Source: DATAES01 sp963721305 (GTDB taxonomy: Bacteria > Actinomycetota > Acidimicrobiia > Acidimicrobiales > JACDCH01). From it: 64,000 nt of DNA. The notes beneath the pieces were generated by a model, which saw only the letters and a program-made list of their open reading frames with translations, had not been told where the DNA came from and did no database searches. How positions within the stretch are numbered: position 1 is the stretch's first letter; the number at the start of each line of letters is the position of its first letter. The position numbers were made by a program, and so were the translations under genes. Shown here in pieces: positions 42,487-50,640 of this stretch. The stretch lies in contig CAVRIR010000006.1 of NCBI GenBank assembly GCA_963721305.1, positions 310,001 through 374,000 on the forward strand. The letters run 5' to 3'.

Positions 42487-44173
42487 TCTCGAGTGCGACG
42501 CAGTGATCGTCGGGTCGGGCCCGGGCGGCTCGACCGTTGCCGATGTGTTGACCGCCGCAGGCTGGTCGGTGATCGTCCTCGAGAAGGGACGGAACCACCT
42601 GATCGCGCTCGAGTCGCCGTACGAGCCTTCGGGCGACCTCTCGAACGACGAGATCAAGTTCCATCGCCGCCACTTCCTCGGACCCGACCCGTTCCTCGAG
42701 CCGCGCACCTACCGACGGTCAGCAGCAGAAGGTGAGCGCCTGTTCGCGGGCGAGGTGAACAACCTGCCGTCGACGGTTGGCGGCGGCGGCTTCCACGCCG
42801 ACGCGAAGCTGCCCCGCTTCCGCGAAGAGGACTTCCACCTGTTCAGCGCGCGCGGCGGCATCGACGGTGCGGACGTGGCCGACTGGCCGGTGCAGTACGA
42901 GGACCTCGAGCCGCACTACACCCGGGCCGAGCAGCTGATCGGTGTCGCCGGTGACGCCGAGGCGAACCCGTTCGCGGCACGGCGCAGCGGTCCGTACCCG
43001 ATGGCGCCGGGCCCGGACATGTTCGGCGCCATCCTCACGTCGGAGGCGGCGACGGCGCGCGGCCTTCATCCCTACCGCGCACCCACCGGCGTCAACTCGG
43101 TCGAGTACGACGGCCGCCCCGCGTGCAACAACTGTGGGTTCTGCGGCGGCTACGGCTGCGCGATCCATGCCAAGGGCGATCCGATCGCGTCGCTGCGACG
43201 AGCGCTTCAGACCGGACGTTGTGAAGTGCGACCCGAGGCCTACGTCACCGAAGTCGTGCTCGACGCAAGCGGACGCAACGCGACGGGCGTGCGCTACCTC
43301 GACATCGCCGCGGGCAGTGCGGACCGTGAGGTGCGCGCCAGCCACGTCGTGCTCGCGGCCGGCGCGTTCGAGACGCCGCGGCTGCTGCTGCGCTCGAACG
43401 TGGCCAACTCGTCGGGAATGGTCGGCCGGCATCTCATGTACCACTTCCAGACGTTCACCGTCGGCATCTTCCCGTTCTCCTTGCACGGTGAACGTGGCCG
43501 CGCCGTCACCCATCTGCACGACGACTTCATGGTCCCCGGCGCCGACGCGATGGCCGCGGCACATGAAGCGGGATTGCCCTGGATCCGCGGCGGCACGGTC
43601 GAGCACGGCGGCGGCGGCTCGCCGCTGATGGAAGCGATGACATATCCGTCCGGGCCGCGACACAACCGCTCGATGCGCGATTCGGCCATTCGTGATCGGC
43701 TGTTCGCGTTCACGATGCAAGCCGAGGATCTCCCGCAGCCGACCAATCGCATCGATCTCGATCCGTCCGTCGTGGACGCATGGGGATTCGCGGCGGGACG
43801 GGTCACGTACGCGCCGCACACCCACGAGCTCGTGGCGTCCGAACACTTCGCGCCGATCCTCGAGGCAGTCATGCAAGACGCGGGAGCGAACTTCGCGTTC
43901 TCGACGACATCGCCACCGCAGGGAGACCTCGACATCCACGACATCAGCCCGCTCGGCATCGCGCCCGCGTCGCGCCACGTGATGGGGACGTGCCGGATGG
44001 GTGACGACCCGCGCACCTCGGTGGTGGACAGTGCGAGTCGCTTCCATGACGTGCCCAACATGATCTGCGCCGACTCATCGGTGTTCGTCACGTCCGCCGG
44101 CTACAACCCCACGCTGACGCTCGTCGCGCTCGCCCACCGCGCCGCTTGCCTCCTCGCTAGCGTCGAGGTGTGA
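42476..44173 (+). CDS. GMC-family FAD oxidoreductase
   Basis: Protein of 565 residues. FAD motif AVIVGSGPGGSTVADVL (9-25), VLEKG, and the C-terminal GMC domain with HVMGTCRMG and NMICADSSVF, GYNPTLTLVALAHR. A cysteine cluster CNNCGFCGGYGC lies around residue 219-230. It resembles the cluster in large subunits of dehydrogenases that pair with subunit 3, and may bind a metal or form disulfides. It oxidises an alcohol, probably passing electrons to a dedicated acceptor rather than oxygen. GTG start; overlaps the small-subunit gene before it and the TIGR03083 gene after it. Confidence 0.9.
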   Translation: MPGDLECDAVIVGSGPGGSTVADVLTAAGWSVIVLEKGRNHLIALESPYEPSGDLSNDEIKFHRRHFLGPDPFLEPRTYRRSAAEGERLFAGEVNNLPSTVGGGGFHADAKLPRFREEDFHLFSARGGIDGADVADWPVQYEDLEPHYTRAEQLIGVAGDAEANPFAARRSGPYPMAPGPDMFGAILTSEAATARGLHPYRAPTGVNSVEYDGRPACNNCGFCGGYGCAIHAKGDPIASLRRALQTGRCEVRPEAYVTEVVLDASGRNATGVRYLDIAAGSADREVRASHVVLAAGAFETPRLLLRSNVANSSGMVGRHLMYHFQTFTVGIFPFSLHGERGRAVTHLHDDFMVPGADAMAAAHEAGLPWIRGGTVEHGGGGSPLMEAMTYPSGPRHNRSMRDSAIRDRLFAFTMQAEDLPQPTNRIDLDPSVVDAWGFAAGRVTYAPHTHELVASEHFAPILEAVMQDAGANFAFSTTSPPQGDLDIHDISPLGIAPASRHVMGTCRMGDDPRTSVVDSASRFHDVPNMICADSSVFVTSAGYNPTLTLVALAHRAACLLASVEV

Positions 44174-44922
44174 GCCCGACTCCGCTGTCGCTGGACCGAC
44201 AACTCGACGCCATCCGCACCGAGGGAACTCGCTTCTGGGACGCCGTCGCGTCGGCCGGCGATCTGCAGACGCACGTGCCGTCCTGTCCGGACTGGACGCT
44301 CGAAGCTCTCGCGCAGCACCTCACCGCAGTGCAGACCGGGTGGGCCGAGATCGTCGAACATCCCGCCGACGATCCGACCGAAGCCTTCACGGCCGGTGCC
44401 GCAACACGCGACCAAGCAGGGACGACCGAACAGTTGGTGGCGCTCGGCCGCGAGAAGATGGATCGGATGCTCGACGTGTTCGCGTCCGCGGATCCACAGC
44501 AGCGAACGTGGACGTGGTCGACGCAGCAGGACGTTGCCTTCGTCACTCGCCATCAGGTCCAGGAAGCGGCCATCCACCGATGGGACGCGCAGACGGCAAT
44601 CGGGGCGTCCGTGGATCCGATCGCGCCCGACGTGGCCGCCGACTCGATCGACGAGTTCCTCGCGCTCAGCCGCCCGGCGGCGACGCAGGGCGCAGCGGAC
44701 CTGCCGGGAACGGTGCACCTGCACTGCACGGACGTCGAAGGCGAGTGGTTCGTCCATCCCGACGGACGGGTCGAGCCGATCCACGCCAAGGGCGACGTCG
44801 CGCTCCGAGGTCCGGCATGCGACCTCCTGCTCGCGCTGTACAGCCGAATCCCGGTCGACGCCCTCGACATCATCGGTGACCGCGCCGTCGCCGACTCCTT
44901 CGTCGACTTCGAACTTGGTTAG
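44170..44922 (+). CDS. TIGR03083 family (mycothiol-dependent DinB-like) protein
   Basis: Protein of 250 residues. A DinB-like four-helix bundle with PSCPDWTLEALAQHLTAVQ (His near 48) and HQVQEAAIHRWDAQTAIG supplies likely metal ligands. A C-terminal domain with TVHLHCTDVEGEWFVHP and LRGPACDLLLALYSRIP is typical of actinobacterial maleylpyruvate-isomerase-like proteins. Known members use mycothiol as cofactor for isomerisation or thiol transfer. GTG start overlapping the GMC stop; last gene of the HyuB operon. It ends 26 bp before terminator repeat copy 2. Confidence 0.85.
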   Translation: MSPTPLSLDRQLDAIRTEGTRFWDAVASAGDLQTHVPSCPDWTLEALAQHLTAVQTGWAEIVEHPADDPTEAFTAGAATRDQAGTTEQLVALGREKMDRMLDVFASADPQQRTWTWSTQQDVAFVTRHQVQEAAIHRWDAQTAIGASVDPIAPDVAADSIDEFLALSRPAATQGAADLPGTVHLHCTDVEGEWFVHPDGRVEPIHAKGDVALRGPACDLLLALYSRIPVDALDIIGDRAVADSFVDFELG

Positions 44923-44948
44923 CTCCCAACGCCGAACTCCGTGAGCTC

Positions 44949-45000
44949 CGAACTCCGGGGAGAAACGGGCGCGATAGCGCCCGTTTCCATCCAACATTCG
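44949..45000. terminator. 52-bp repeat, copy 2 (bidirectional terminator)
   Basis: Same 52-bp element as at 31985, with GATA in the centre of the hairpin (GGGCGCGATAGCGCCC). It lies between the convergent ends of the TIGR03083 gene (44922) and the acyl-CoA dehydrogenase (45004). An extra GAACTCCG just upstream (44934) looks like a partial duplication of the element's left end. Confidence 0.75.
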
Positions 45001-45003
45001 GTC

Positions 45004-46143
45004 TCAGCGCGGGAGGCGGAGGAGGCGGTCGCCGATGATCGTGCGTTGCACCTCGCTGGTCCCGCCGGCGATCGAGGCGGCCTTCGACCACAGCCACTGG
45101 CGGGACCACGGACCGGCGAGCGGCGCGTCGGGACCCAACACGTCGAGGGCGGCGTCAGACAGGTGCTGCGTCATGTCCGTCCACGCCAGCTTCACGATGC
45201 TCGACTCGGGTCCGGGCTGGTGACCGCGACCCAGACGCGACAACGTGCGCCAGTTGTGCAGACGCAGGATCCGCAACTCGACGAACGCCTGGGCGAGCGA
45301 GTCGGCGACGTCGACGTCGTCGAGCCGTCCGCGATCCGCCGCGAGGCCGAAGAGCTCGTCGAGGTACGTCTCGTGCACGACCTGCTCCTTGAACGGGAAC
45401 GACGTGCCGCGCTCGTGGGCGAGCGTCGTGTTCGCCACCGCCCAACCCTGGTTCAGCCCGCCGACGAGGTGGTCCTCGGGCACGAACACCTCGTCGAGGA
45501 ACACCTCGTTGAACTCCGCCTCGCCGGTGATCTGTCGCAAGGGACGTACGTCGATGCCGTCCGACTGCATGTCGACCACGAGGTACGAGATGCCCTTGTG
45601 CTTCGGCGCCTCGTCGAGCGGCGCGGTGCGGGCGAGGCAGATGCCCCAGCGCGCTTGGCCCGCGTAGGACGTCCACACCTTCTGGCCTGTCAGCAGCCAC
45701 CCGCCGTCGACCGGCTCGGCTCGCGTCGACAGTGACGCGAGATCGCTTCCTGCGCCGGGTTCGCTGAACAACTGGCACCACAGCTCGCTGGCATCGAGGA
45801 TGCTCGGCAGCCACCGCGCCATCTGGTCGTCCGTGCCGTGCGCGAGCAACGTCGGTCCCGCGAGGTTGATGCCCACGCGGTTGACCGGTTGGGGCGCACG
45901 GCTGCGGGCGTACTCGACGTTGTAGAGCGCGACCTCGACCGGCGTCGCGCTGCGGCCGCCGTACTCGCTCGGCCAGTGGATGCCCACCCACCGATCGCGC
46001 GCCAGCTTCGCCTGCCACGCTCGTCCCCACGCGAATTCCTCGTCCTCCGACGCGAACGCGGGCCGCGACTCGAGATTCGCCCGCAACCATTCACGGATCT
46101 CGGCCGCGAAGGCTTCCTCTTCGGGCGTGAACGACAGGTCCAT
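45004..46143 (-). CDS. Acyl-CoA dehydrogenase (FadE-like)
   Basis: Protein of 379 residues: MDLSFTPEEEAFAAEIREWL start, QLFSEPGAGSDLASLSTRAE (flavin-loop region), LTGQKVWTSYAGQA, and ending SIAGGTSEVQRTIIGDRLL. As in the FadE at 4278, the terminal YEGT-type Glu is Gly (AGGT), so it belongs to the FadE subgroup with a differently placed base. Directly follows the FadD at 46144 with no gap, so the two are one operon: activation then dehydrogenation of the same acid. Confidence 0.88.
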   Translation of the reverse strand: MDLSFTPEEEAFAAEIREWLRANLESRPAFASEDEEFAWGRAWQAKLARDRWVGIHWPSEYGGRSATPVEVALYNVEYARSRAPQPVNRVGINLAGPTLLAHGTDDQMARWLPSILDASELWCQLFSEPGAGSDLASLSTRAEPVDGGWLLTGQKVWTSYAGQARWGICLARTAPLDEAPKHKGISYLVVDMQSDGIDVRPLRQITGEAEFNEVFLDEVFVPEDHLVGGLNQGWAVANTTLAHERGTSFPFKEQVVHETYLDELFGLAADRGRLDDVDVADSLAQAFVELRILRLHNWRTLSRLGRGHQPGPESSIVKLAWTDMTQHLSDAALDVLGPDAPLAGPWSRQWLWSKAASIAGGTSEVQRTIIGDRLLRLPR

Positions 46144-47850
46144 CTACAGGTCCCAGAACCGGCCGCGACCGGCTGCGTCGAGAGCGCCGTGCAAACGGTC
46201 CTCGTCGTCGACGGTGAACGGGTGGAACACCGACTCACCGCGATCGCGAGTCCAGAGCTCGTCACCGTCGCACCGATCGTGGCGATATTTCTGGCGCACC
46301 AGCGTTCGCTTCACGATCTTGTTGGTGCCGGTCGTCGGGAACTCATGCACCAACCGCACGTAGCGCGGCCTCCACTTCGGACCGACGTCGACAAGCCCGT
46401 CGACGAAGGCGGCGAACTCGTCGGGATCGAAGCGCGCACCCGACCGCAACTGCAACGCGGCCATCACCTGATCGCCAGCGTGCTCGTCCGGTACGCCGTA
46501 CACCGCGGCGAGCACGACGTCGGGATGACGGCTGATGGCCGACTCGATCGGGCCGGCCGGGAAGTTCTCGCCGTCGACGCGGATCCAGTCCGCGGTGCGA
46601 CCGGCGAAGTAGAGGAAGCCGTCCGTGTCGACGTAGCCGAGATCGCCGGACCAGTACCAACCGTGGCGCAATGCCGACGACGTGGCTTCGGCGTTGTTGT
46701 AGTAACCCTCGAACGGCCCCGCGCCGGCCGTGTTCACGATCTCGCCGACGCACTCGTCGGCGTTGAGCAGCGCACCATCGTCCCCGAACTGGGCGCGAGC
46801 CAGCTCGACACCCGCTTCATCGACGATCTTGACCGTCTCGCCGGCCTTGCCGACCGAGCCGGGACGCACGCCCTCGTCGCGGTTGACGGCGATGCCACCT
46901 TCTGTCGCTCCGAACGCGTCGATCACCTCGACCCCGAAACGCTTCGCAAACCGTTCGACCACATCGGGCGAACCTTCGTTGCCGAACGCGACCCGCAGCG
47001 TGTTGTCGGCGTCGTCGTCGCGCTCGGGCGTGGCCACGAGGTACGAGAGCGGCTTGCCCGTGTAGTTGAAGTACGTGGCGCGATAGCGACGCACGTCCGG
47101 AAGCCAACCCGACGCGCTGAACCGTCGTGCGAGACCGACGGACGCGCCGACGGCCAGTGACGGTGCCCATCCGACCATCAGGCCGTTCGAGTGGAACAGC
47201 GGCATGCAGATGTAGCCGACGTCGCCGGGACCGACGTCCATGATCATTCCCATGCGCACGCCGGACTGCAGCAGGCGGCGCTGCGTGCAGATCACCGCCT
47301 TCGGCGCCGACGACGTGCCGGACGTGAAGATCAGCGCCCAGCGCGACGACACGTCGGGTTCGATGCCGGCGTCTTCCGTCGAGACACCGGCGAGCGCGGC
47401 ATCGAGGTCGCTGTCGGCAAGTACGGGTGGTAGCCGATCGGCAAACGAATCGAGCAACGGACGATGCCGGACTTCGGTGACGATCAATCCGACGTGGGTG
47501 TGCTCGATGTCGCGCCACAGGTTCTCGTCGCGGCGGGTGTGGTTGAGGCCGACGATGACCGCACCCGACAGCGCCGCGCCACCGAGCGCGAACAGGTACT
47601 CGGGGATGTTGTCGAGCAGTACGCCGACATGCAGCACACCATCGGGCGTGCTCGTGCCATGACTGAGGAAGAGGTTCGCCCAACGGATCGACTCGGCGAG
47701 GTACTCGCCGTGCGTCCATGTGCGGTCGTCGAAACGGATGGCCGGCCGCGCGGCGATGTCCGGATCGGTTCCGTTGCGGCGTAGGAGCGCGGCGGCGTTC
47801 GGTGCCGGCAGCGGGGCCTGCCCCGGTGCGGGTGCGGTTCGAGCACTCAC
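46144..47850 (-). CDS. Acyl-CoA synthetase (FadD17-like)
   Basis: ANL ligase of 568 residues. P-loop LIFTSGTSSAPKAVIC (variant, with SSAPK), FNYTGKPLSYLVATPE, FGATEGGIAVNRD, WYWSGDLGYVD and ENFPAGPIESAI. The variant P-loop and overall layout resemble the FadD17-like group tied to lipid or steroid side-chain catabolism. It makes an acyl-CoA for the adjoining FadE. The GTG start at 47850 lies 35 bp from the start of the divergent TetR gene, which may control it, though no palindrome of the TGACAC type lies in the gap. Confidence 0.87.
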   Translation of the reverse strand: MSARTAPAPGQAPLPAPNAAALLRRNGTDPDIAARPAIRFDDRTWTHGEYLAESIRWANLFLSHGTSTPDGVLHVGVLLDNIPEYLFALGGAALSGAVIVGLNHTRRDENLWRDIEHTHVGLIVTEVRHRPLLDSFADRLPPVLADSDLDAALAGVSTEDAGIEPDVSSRWALIFTSGTSSAPKAVICTQRRLLQSGVRMGMIMDVGPGDVGYICMPLFHSNGLMVGWAPSLAVGASVGLARRFSASGWLPDVRRYRATYFNYTGKPLSYLVATPERDDDADNTLRVAFGNEGSPDVVERFAKRFGVEVIDAFGATEGGIAVNRDEGVRPGSVGKAGETVKIVDEAGVELARAQFGDDGALLNADECVGEIVNTAGAGPFEGYYNNAEATSSALRHGWYWSGDLGYVDTDGFLYFAGRTADWIRVDGENFPAGPIESAISRHPDVVLAAVYGVPDEHAGDQVMAALQLRSGARFDPDEFAAFVDGLVDVGPKWRPRYVRLVHEFPTTGTNKIVKRTLVRQKYRHDRCDGDELWTRDRGESVFHPFTVDDEDRLHGALDAAGRGRFWDL

Positions 47851-47885
47851 GGAAGCGGGAGCGTACCGCCACTAGCCTTCGCTCG

Positions 47886-48566
47886 ATGCCGAGGGCCGCG
47901 CCGACAGCCAGCCGCGTCGGCAGCCCGGCCGAAGGTCGGGAGCTGCGGGCGCGCGGGCAGCGGACCGTACGCAAGCTGATCGACGCGGGCATCGAGGTCT
48001 TCGGCGCGAAGGGCTATCACGCGACCCGGGTGGACGACATCGTGAAGGTCGCGCAGACGTCGCACGGCACGTTCTACCTGTACTTCGCCAACAAGGACGA
48101 CCTGTTCCGGGCGCTCGCGCTCGACGTCGCACAGGAGATGACGGCCGTCGTCGATTCCATCGGCAGCCTCACGCCCGATCCCGCCGGCTACGAGAGGTTG
48201 CGCGACTGGCTCGGCCTCTTCGCCGCGCTGCACGCCCGCTTCGCACCGATCATCCGGGCATGGACGGAGGTCGAGATCGACACGAGCGACTTCGGCCGCC
48301 TCGGGACCGACCTCCTCGGCGGCTTCATCGCCACGCTGGCGTCGCGCATCGAGAAGAGTCCGGCCGTGGTGCCCGACCCACAACTCGCGGCGCTGGCCAT
48401 CATCGCCATGGTCGAGCGGTGCAACTACTACGCCATGACCGCCCAGGTCGAGGGCGGCGACAGGCTCACCGACACCCTGGCCGCCATCACCTTCGCTTCC
48501 CTGTTCGGTGGCGCTTCCGGCCGTAAGATGACGCCCGTGTCAGGTTCGCGTCGAGCGCGCCGGTAG
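47886..48566 (+). CDS. TetR-family transcriptional regulator
   Basis: Protein of 226 residues, paralogue of the one at 26358. N-terminal arm SPAEGRELRARGQRTVRKLI; HTH from about 44, with recognition segment TSHGTFYLYFANKDDLFRAL identical over SHGTFYLYFANK to the other TetR. A ligand-binding helical domain follows. Likely senses an acyl-CoA or lipid intermediate and represses the divergent FadD-FadE pair. Start is the ATG at 47886. A variant of the regulon palindrome lies within its last codons. Confidence 0.87.
   Translation: MPRAAPTASRVGSPAEGRELRARGQRTVRKLIDAGIEVFGAKGYHATRVDDIVKVAQTSHGTFYLYFANKDDLFRALALDVAQEMTAVVDSIGSLTPDPAGYERLRDWLGLFAALHARFAPIIRAWTEVEIDTSDFGRLGTDLLGGFIATLASRIEKSPAVVPDPQLAALAIIAMVERCNYYAMTAQVEGGDRLTDTLAAITFASLFGGASGRKMTPVSGSRRARR
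48527..48544. promoter_or_regulatory. Regulon palindrome 7 (GATGACGCCCGTGTCAGG)
   Basis: Weaker copy with one imperfect arm (TGACGC versus GTGTCA), located in the last codons of the TetR gene and 44 bp before the lipoprotein start. The right half keeps GTGTCAGGT exactly. It may serve the lipoprotein gene or be non-functional. Confidence 0.5.
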
Positions 48567-48588
48567 CACCTAGCAACAGGGGGGAACG

Positions 48589-49092
48589 ATGATCGGATTG
48601 CACCGGCGGCTCGCCGTCGCCGCGGTCGGCGGCTTGCTCGTCCTGGGGGCGTGCGGCGGATCGAGCAGCAAGAGCTCCGCTACGACCACCACGACCGCGC
48701 CGACCACGACGTTGACCGAGCAGCAGAGCAAAGACCAGATCACGCAGGTGTTCACGCAGTTCTTCGACGGAACGAACAAGGACCTCAACGCGAAGCTGCA
48801 GCTCCTCGACGACCCGAACAAGTTCCAGGCGCTCTACATGAAGTTCGCCAACGGCGCGACCACTGGGCCGCAACTCGCCAGCACGTCGATCACGGTGTCC
48901 GACGTGAAGCTCAACAGCGACGGAACCGCGGACGTCACCTACACCATCAACCTCAACGGGCAACCGGCGCTGATGAACCAGGTCGGCAAGGCGGTTCAGG
49001 TCAACAACCAGTGGAAGGTCGCCGGCACCACGTTCTGTGACCTCGCCGCGCTCAGCGATCCGTCGAACGCACAAGACCCGGCCTGCACATGA
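48589..49092 (+). CDS. Small lipoprotein with Thr-rich linker
   Basis: Protein of 167 residues. Signal peptide with lipobox LGAC (residues about 19-22), then GGSSSKSSATTTTTAPTTT, a flexible linker, then a compact domain (DQITQVFTQFFDGTNKDLNA, STSITVSDVKLNSDGTADVT, LNGQPALMNQVGKAVQVNN) with an NTF2/MTB12-like pattern. Probably a surface lipoprotein resembling the mycobacterial low-molecular-weight antigen group; function unknown. GGGGGGAA-type ribosome site before the ATG. It ends 20 bp from the convergent livF. Confidence 0.8.
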   Translation: MIGLHRRLAVAAVGGLLVLGACGGSSSKSSATTTTTAPTTTLTEQQSKDQITQVFTQFFDGTNKDLNAKLQLLDDPNKFQALYMKFANGATTGPQLASTSITVSDVKLNSDGTADVTYTINLNGQPALMNQVGKAVQVNNQWKVAGTTFCDLAALSDPSNAQDPACT

Positions 49093-49111
49093 GTACGCGC
49101 CGGCGAACCGG

Positions 49112-49852
49112 TTAGGTCGTCGTCGGCAGCAGCTCTTCGACGAGGTCGCCGATCTCGGCGGCGGGACCGACGTAGCGGACCGCGCCCTTGCCGAGCACGA
49201 CGACGACATCCGACAGCGCGAGCGCCCGCGGCACCTGCTGCTCGACGATGAGCAGCGACGTGCCCGCGTCGCGGATCGTGGCGAGCGTGGCGTACACCTC
49301 GTCGACGATCACGGGCGCGAGTCCGAGCGACAGCTCGTCCGCGATGAGAACGGACGGTGGATCGGCGAGCACACGCGACAGCGACAGCATCCTTTGCTCA
49401 CCACCGGAGAGCGTGCCCGCTTCCTGCCGCCGTCGTTCACCGAGACGCGGGAACGCGCTGTACGCACGCGCCAACGCGTCGGTCACGCCCGCGGAACCGA
49501 CTGATCGACGGAACGCCAGGCGCAAGTTGTCCTCGACCGAGAGCGAGGCGAACACCGAACGACCCTCGACGGCGTGCGCGACTCCGAGCCGAGCGATCCG
49601 CCACGCCGGCTGGCCGGTGACGTCCTCGCCAGAGATCCGCACCCTGCCGGACGACGGCGCGATCAGCCCCGACGCCACCCGCGCCACGGTGGTCTTGCCC
49701 GCGCCGTTCGGACCGAGCAGCGCGCACACGCCGCCGGTGGGCACCGCGAACGAGACGCCGAAGAGCGCACGGAACTCGCCGTACGACGCATGCACATCGT
49801 CGAGCTCGAGCGCAGGGCCCGGGGCCGGCGCGGTGGCTGCCGCGTCACTCAT
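49112..49852 (-). CDS. livF: Branched-chain-type ABC transporter ATPase (LivF)
   Basis: ABC ATPase of 246 residues: Walker A LLGPNGAGKTTVARVASG, signature LSGGEQRMLSLSRVLAD, Walker B region VLIADELSLGLAP, and EQQVPRALALSDVVVVL typical of LivF. Last gene of a five-gene minus-strand operon encoding a HAAT-family importer. The ATG overlaps the LivG stop (ATGA). The substrate is probably not an amino acid, since the operon starts with an acyl-CoA synthetase. Confidence 0.9.
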   Translation of the reverse strand: MSDAAATAPAPGPALELDDVHASYGEFRALFGVSFAVPTGGVCALLGPNGAGKTTVARVASGLIAPSSGRVRISGEDVTGQPAWRIARLGVAHAVEGRSVFASLSVEDNLRLAFRRSVGSAGVTDALARAYSAFPRLGERRRQEAGTLSGGEQRMLSLSRVLADPPSVLIADELSLGLAPVIVDEVYATLATIRDAGTSLLIVEQQVPRALALSDVVVVLGKGAVRYVGPAAEIGDLVEELLPTTT

Positions 49853-50640
49853 GTCGCAGACACGCCGAGGTACGCAGTGATGACGGCTTCGTCACGGAGG
49901 ACCTCGGCACACGTGCCGGTGGCGATCGTCCGCCCGAAGTCGAGCACGTGCAGCCGGGTGACGGCGCGTCGCACGAGGTCGAGGTCGTGCTCGACCAAGA
50001 GGATCGCGGTGCTCTTCTCCGCTTGGACGTCGGCCAGCACCCGGGCCAGCGCCATCGTCTCGGCGACGTCGAGGCCCGATGACGGCTCGTCGAGCAGCAG
50101 GAGCCTCGGTTCGCCGACGAGTGCCCGGCCGAGCTCCACGAGGCGCGACTGTCCGAGCGTCAGCGCCTCAACCGGCTGCTCCGCGTACGCGCCGATGCCG
50201 AGCAGCTCGAGGATCTGATCGGCGACCGCGATCTCTTCGGGCCGCGGACGCCCTTTGTTCAGCAGGTCCTTCAACAAGCCGCCGTCGCCTCGGCGCGAGC
50301 GCTCCGCGACCACGAGGTGCTCGCGGGCGGTCATGCCGGCGAACAGCTCGACACGCTGGAACGTGCGTCCCATGCCGAGTCGGGCCCGCCGGTAGGTCGG
50401 CAACCTTCCGAGGTCGTTCCCATCGAACATCAAGACACCGCGGTTCGGCTTGATGACGCCGAGGATGCAGTTGAACAACGTCGTCTTCCCCGCACCGTTC
50501 GGACCGACGAGACCCACGGCCTCACCGGCGTCGACGAACAGCGACACGTCCGTCAGCGCGTTGATGCCACCGAACCGAACGGTCACGTCACGCACATCGA
50601 GCAGGTGCTTGCCATTCGCGACCAGGGTGAGGTCGCTCAT
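49849..50640 (-). CDS. livG: Branched-chain-type ABC transporter ATPase (LivG)
   Basis: ABC ATPase of 263 residues: Walker A GLVGPNGAGKTTLFNCILG, signature LTLGQSRLVELGRAL (variant of LSGGQ), Walker B LLLLDEPSSGLDVAE, and LVEHDLDLVRRAVTRLHVL, which marks LivG. The ATG at 50640 starts the conserved SDLTLVANGKHLLDVRDVTV and overlaps the stop of the permease (ATGA), so I chose it over an upstream GTG. Confidence 0.9.
   Translation of the reverse strand: MSDLTLVANGKHLLDVRDVTVRFGGINALTDVSLFVDAGEAVGLVGPNGAGKTTLFNCILGVIKPNRGVLMFDGNDLGRLPTYRRARLGMGRTFQRVELFAGMTAREHLVVAERSRRGDGGLLKDLLNKGRPRPEEIAVADQILELLGIGAYAEQPVEALTLGQSRLVELGRALVGEPRLLLLDEPSSGLDVAETMALARVLADVQAEKSTAILLVEHDLDLVRRAVTRLHVLDFGRTIATGTCAEVLRDEAVITAYLGVSAT

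Noticed and set aside
40492..42708. 738-residue minus-strand open frame
   Set aside because: Antisense to HyuA and the subunit-3 gene, no motif; shadow frame.
47851..47885. Regulon palindrome in the TetR-fadD gap
   Set aside because: No TGACAC/GTGTCA pair is present; the same holds for the gap at 27027-27058.
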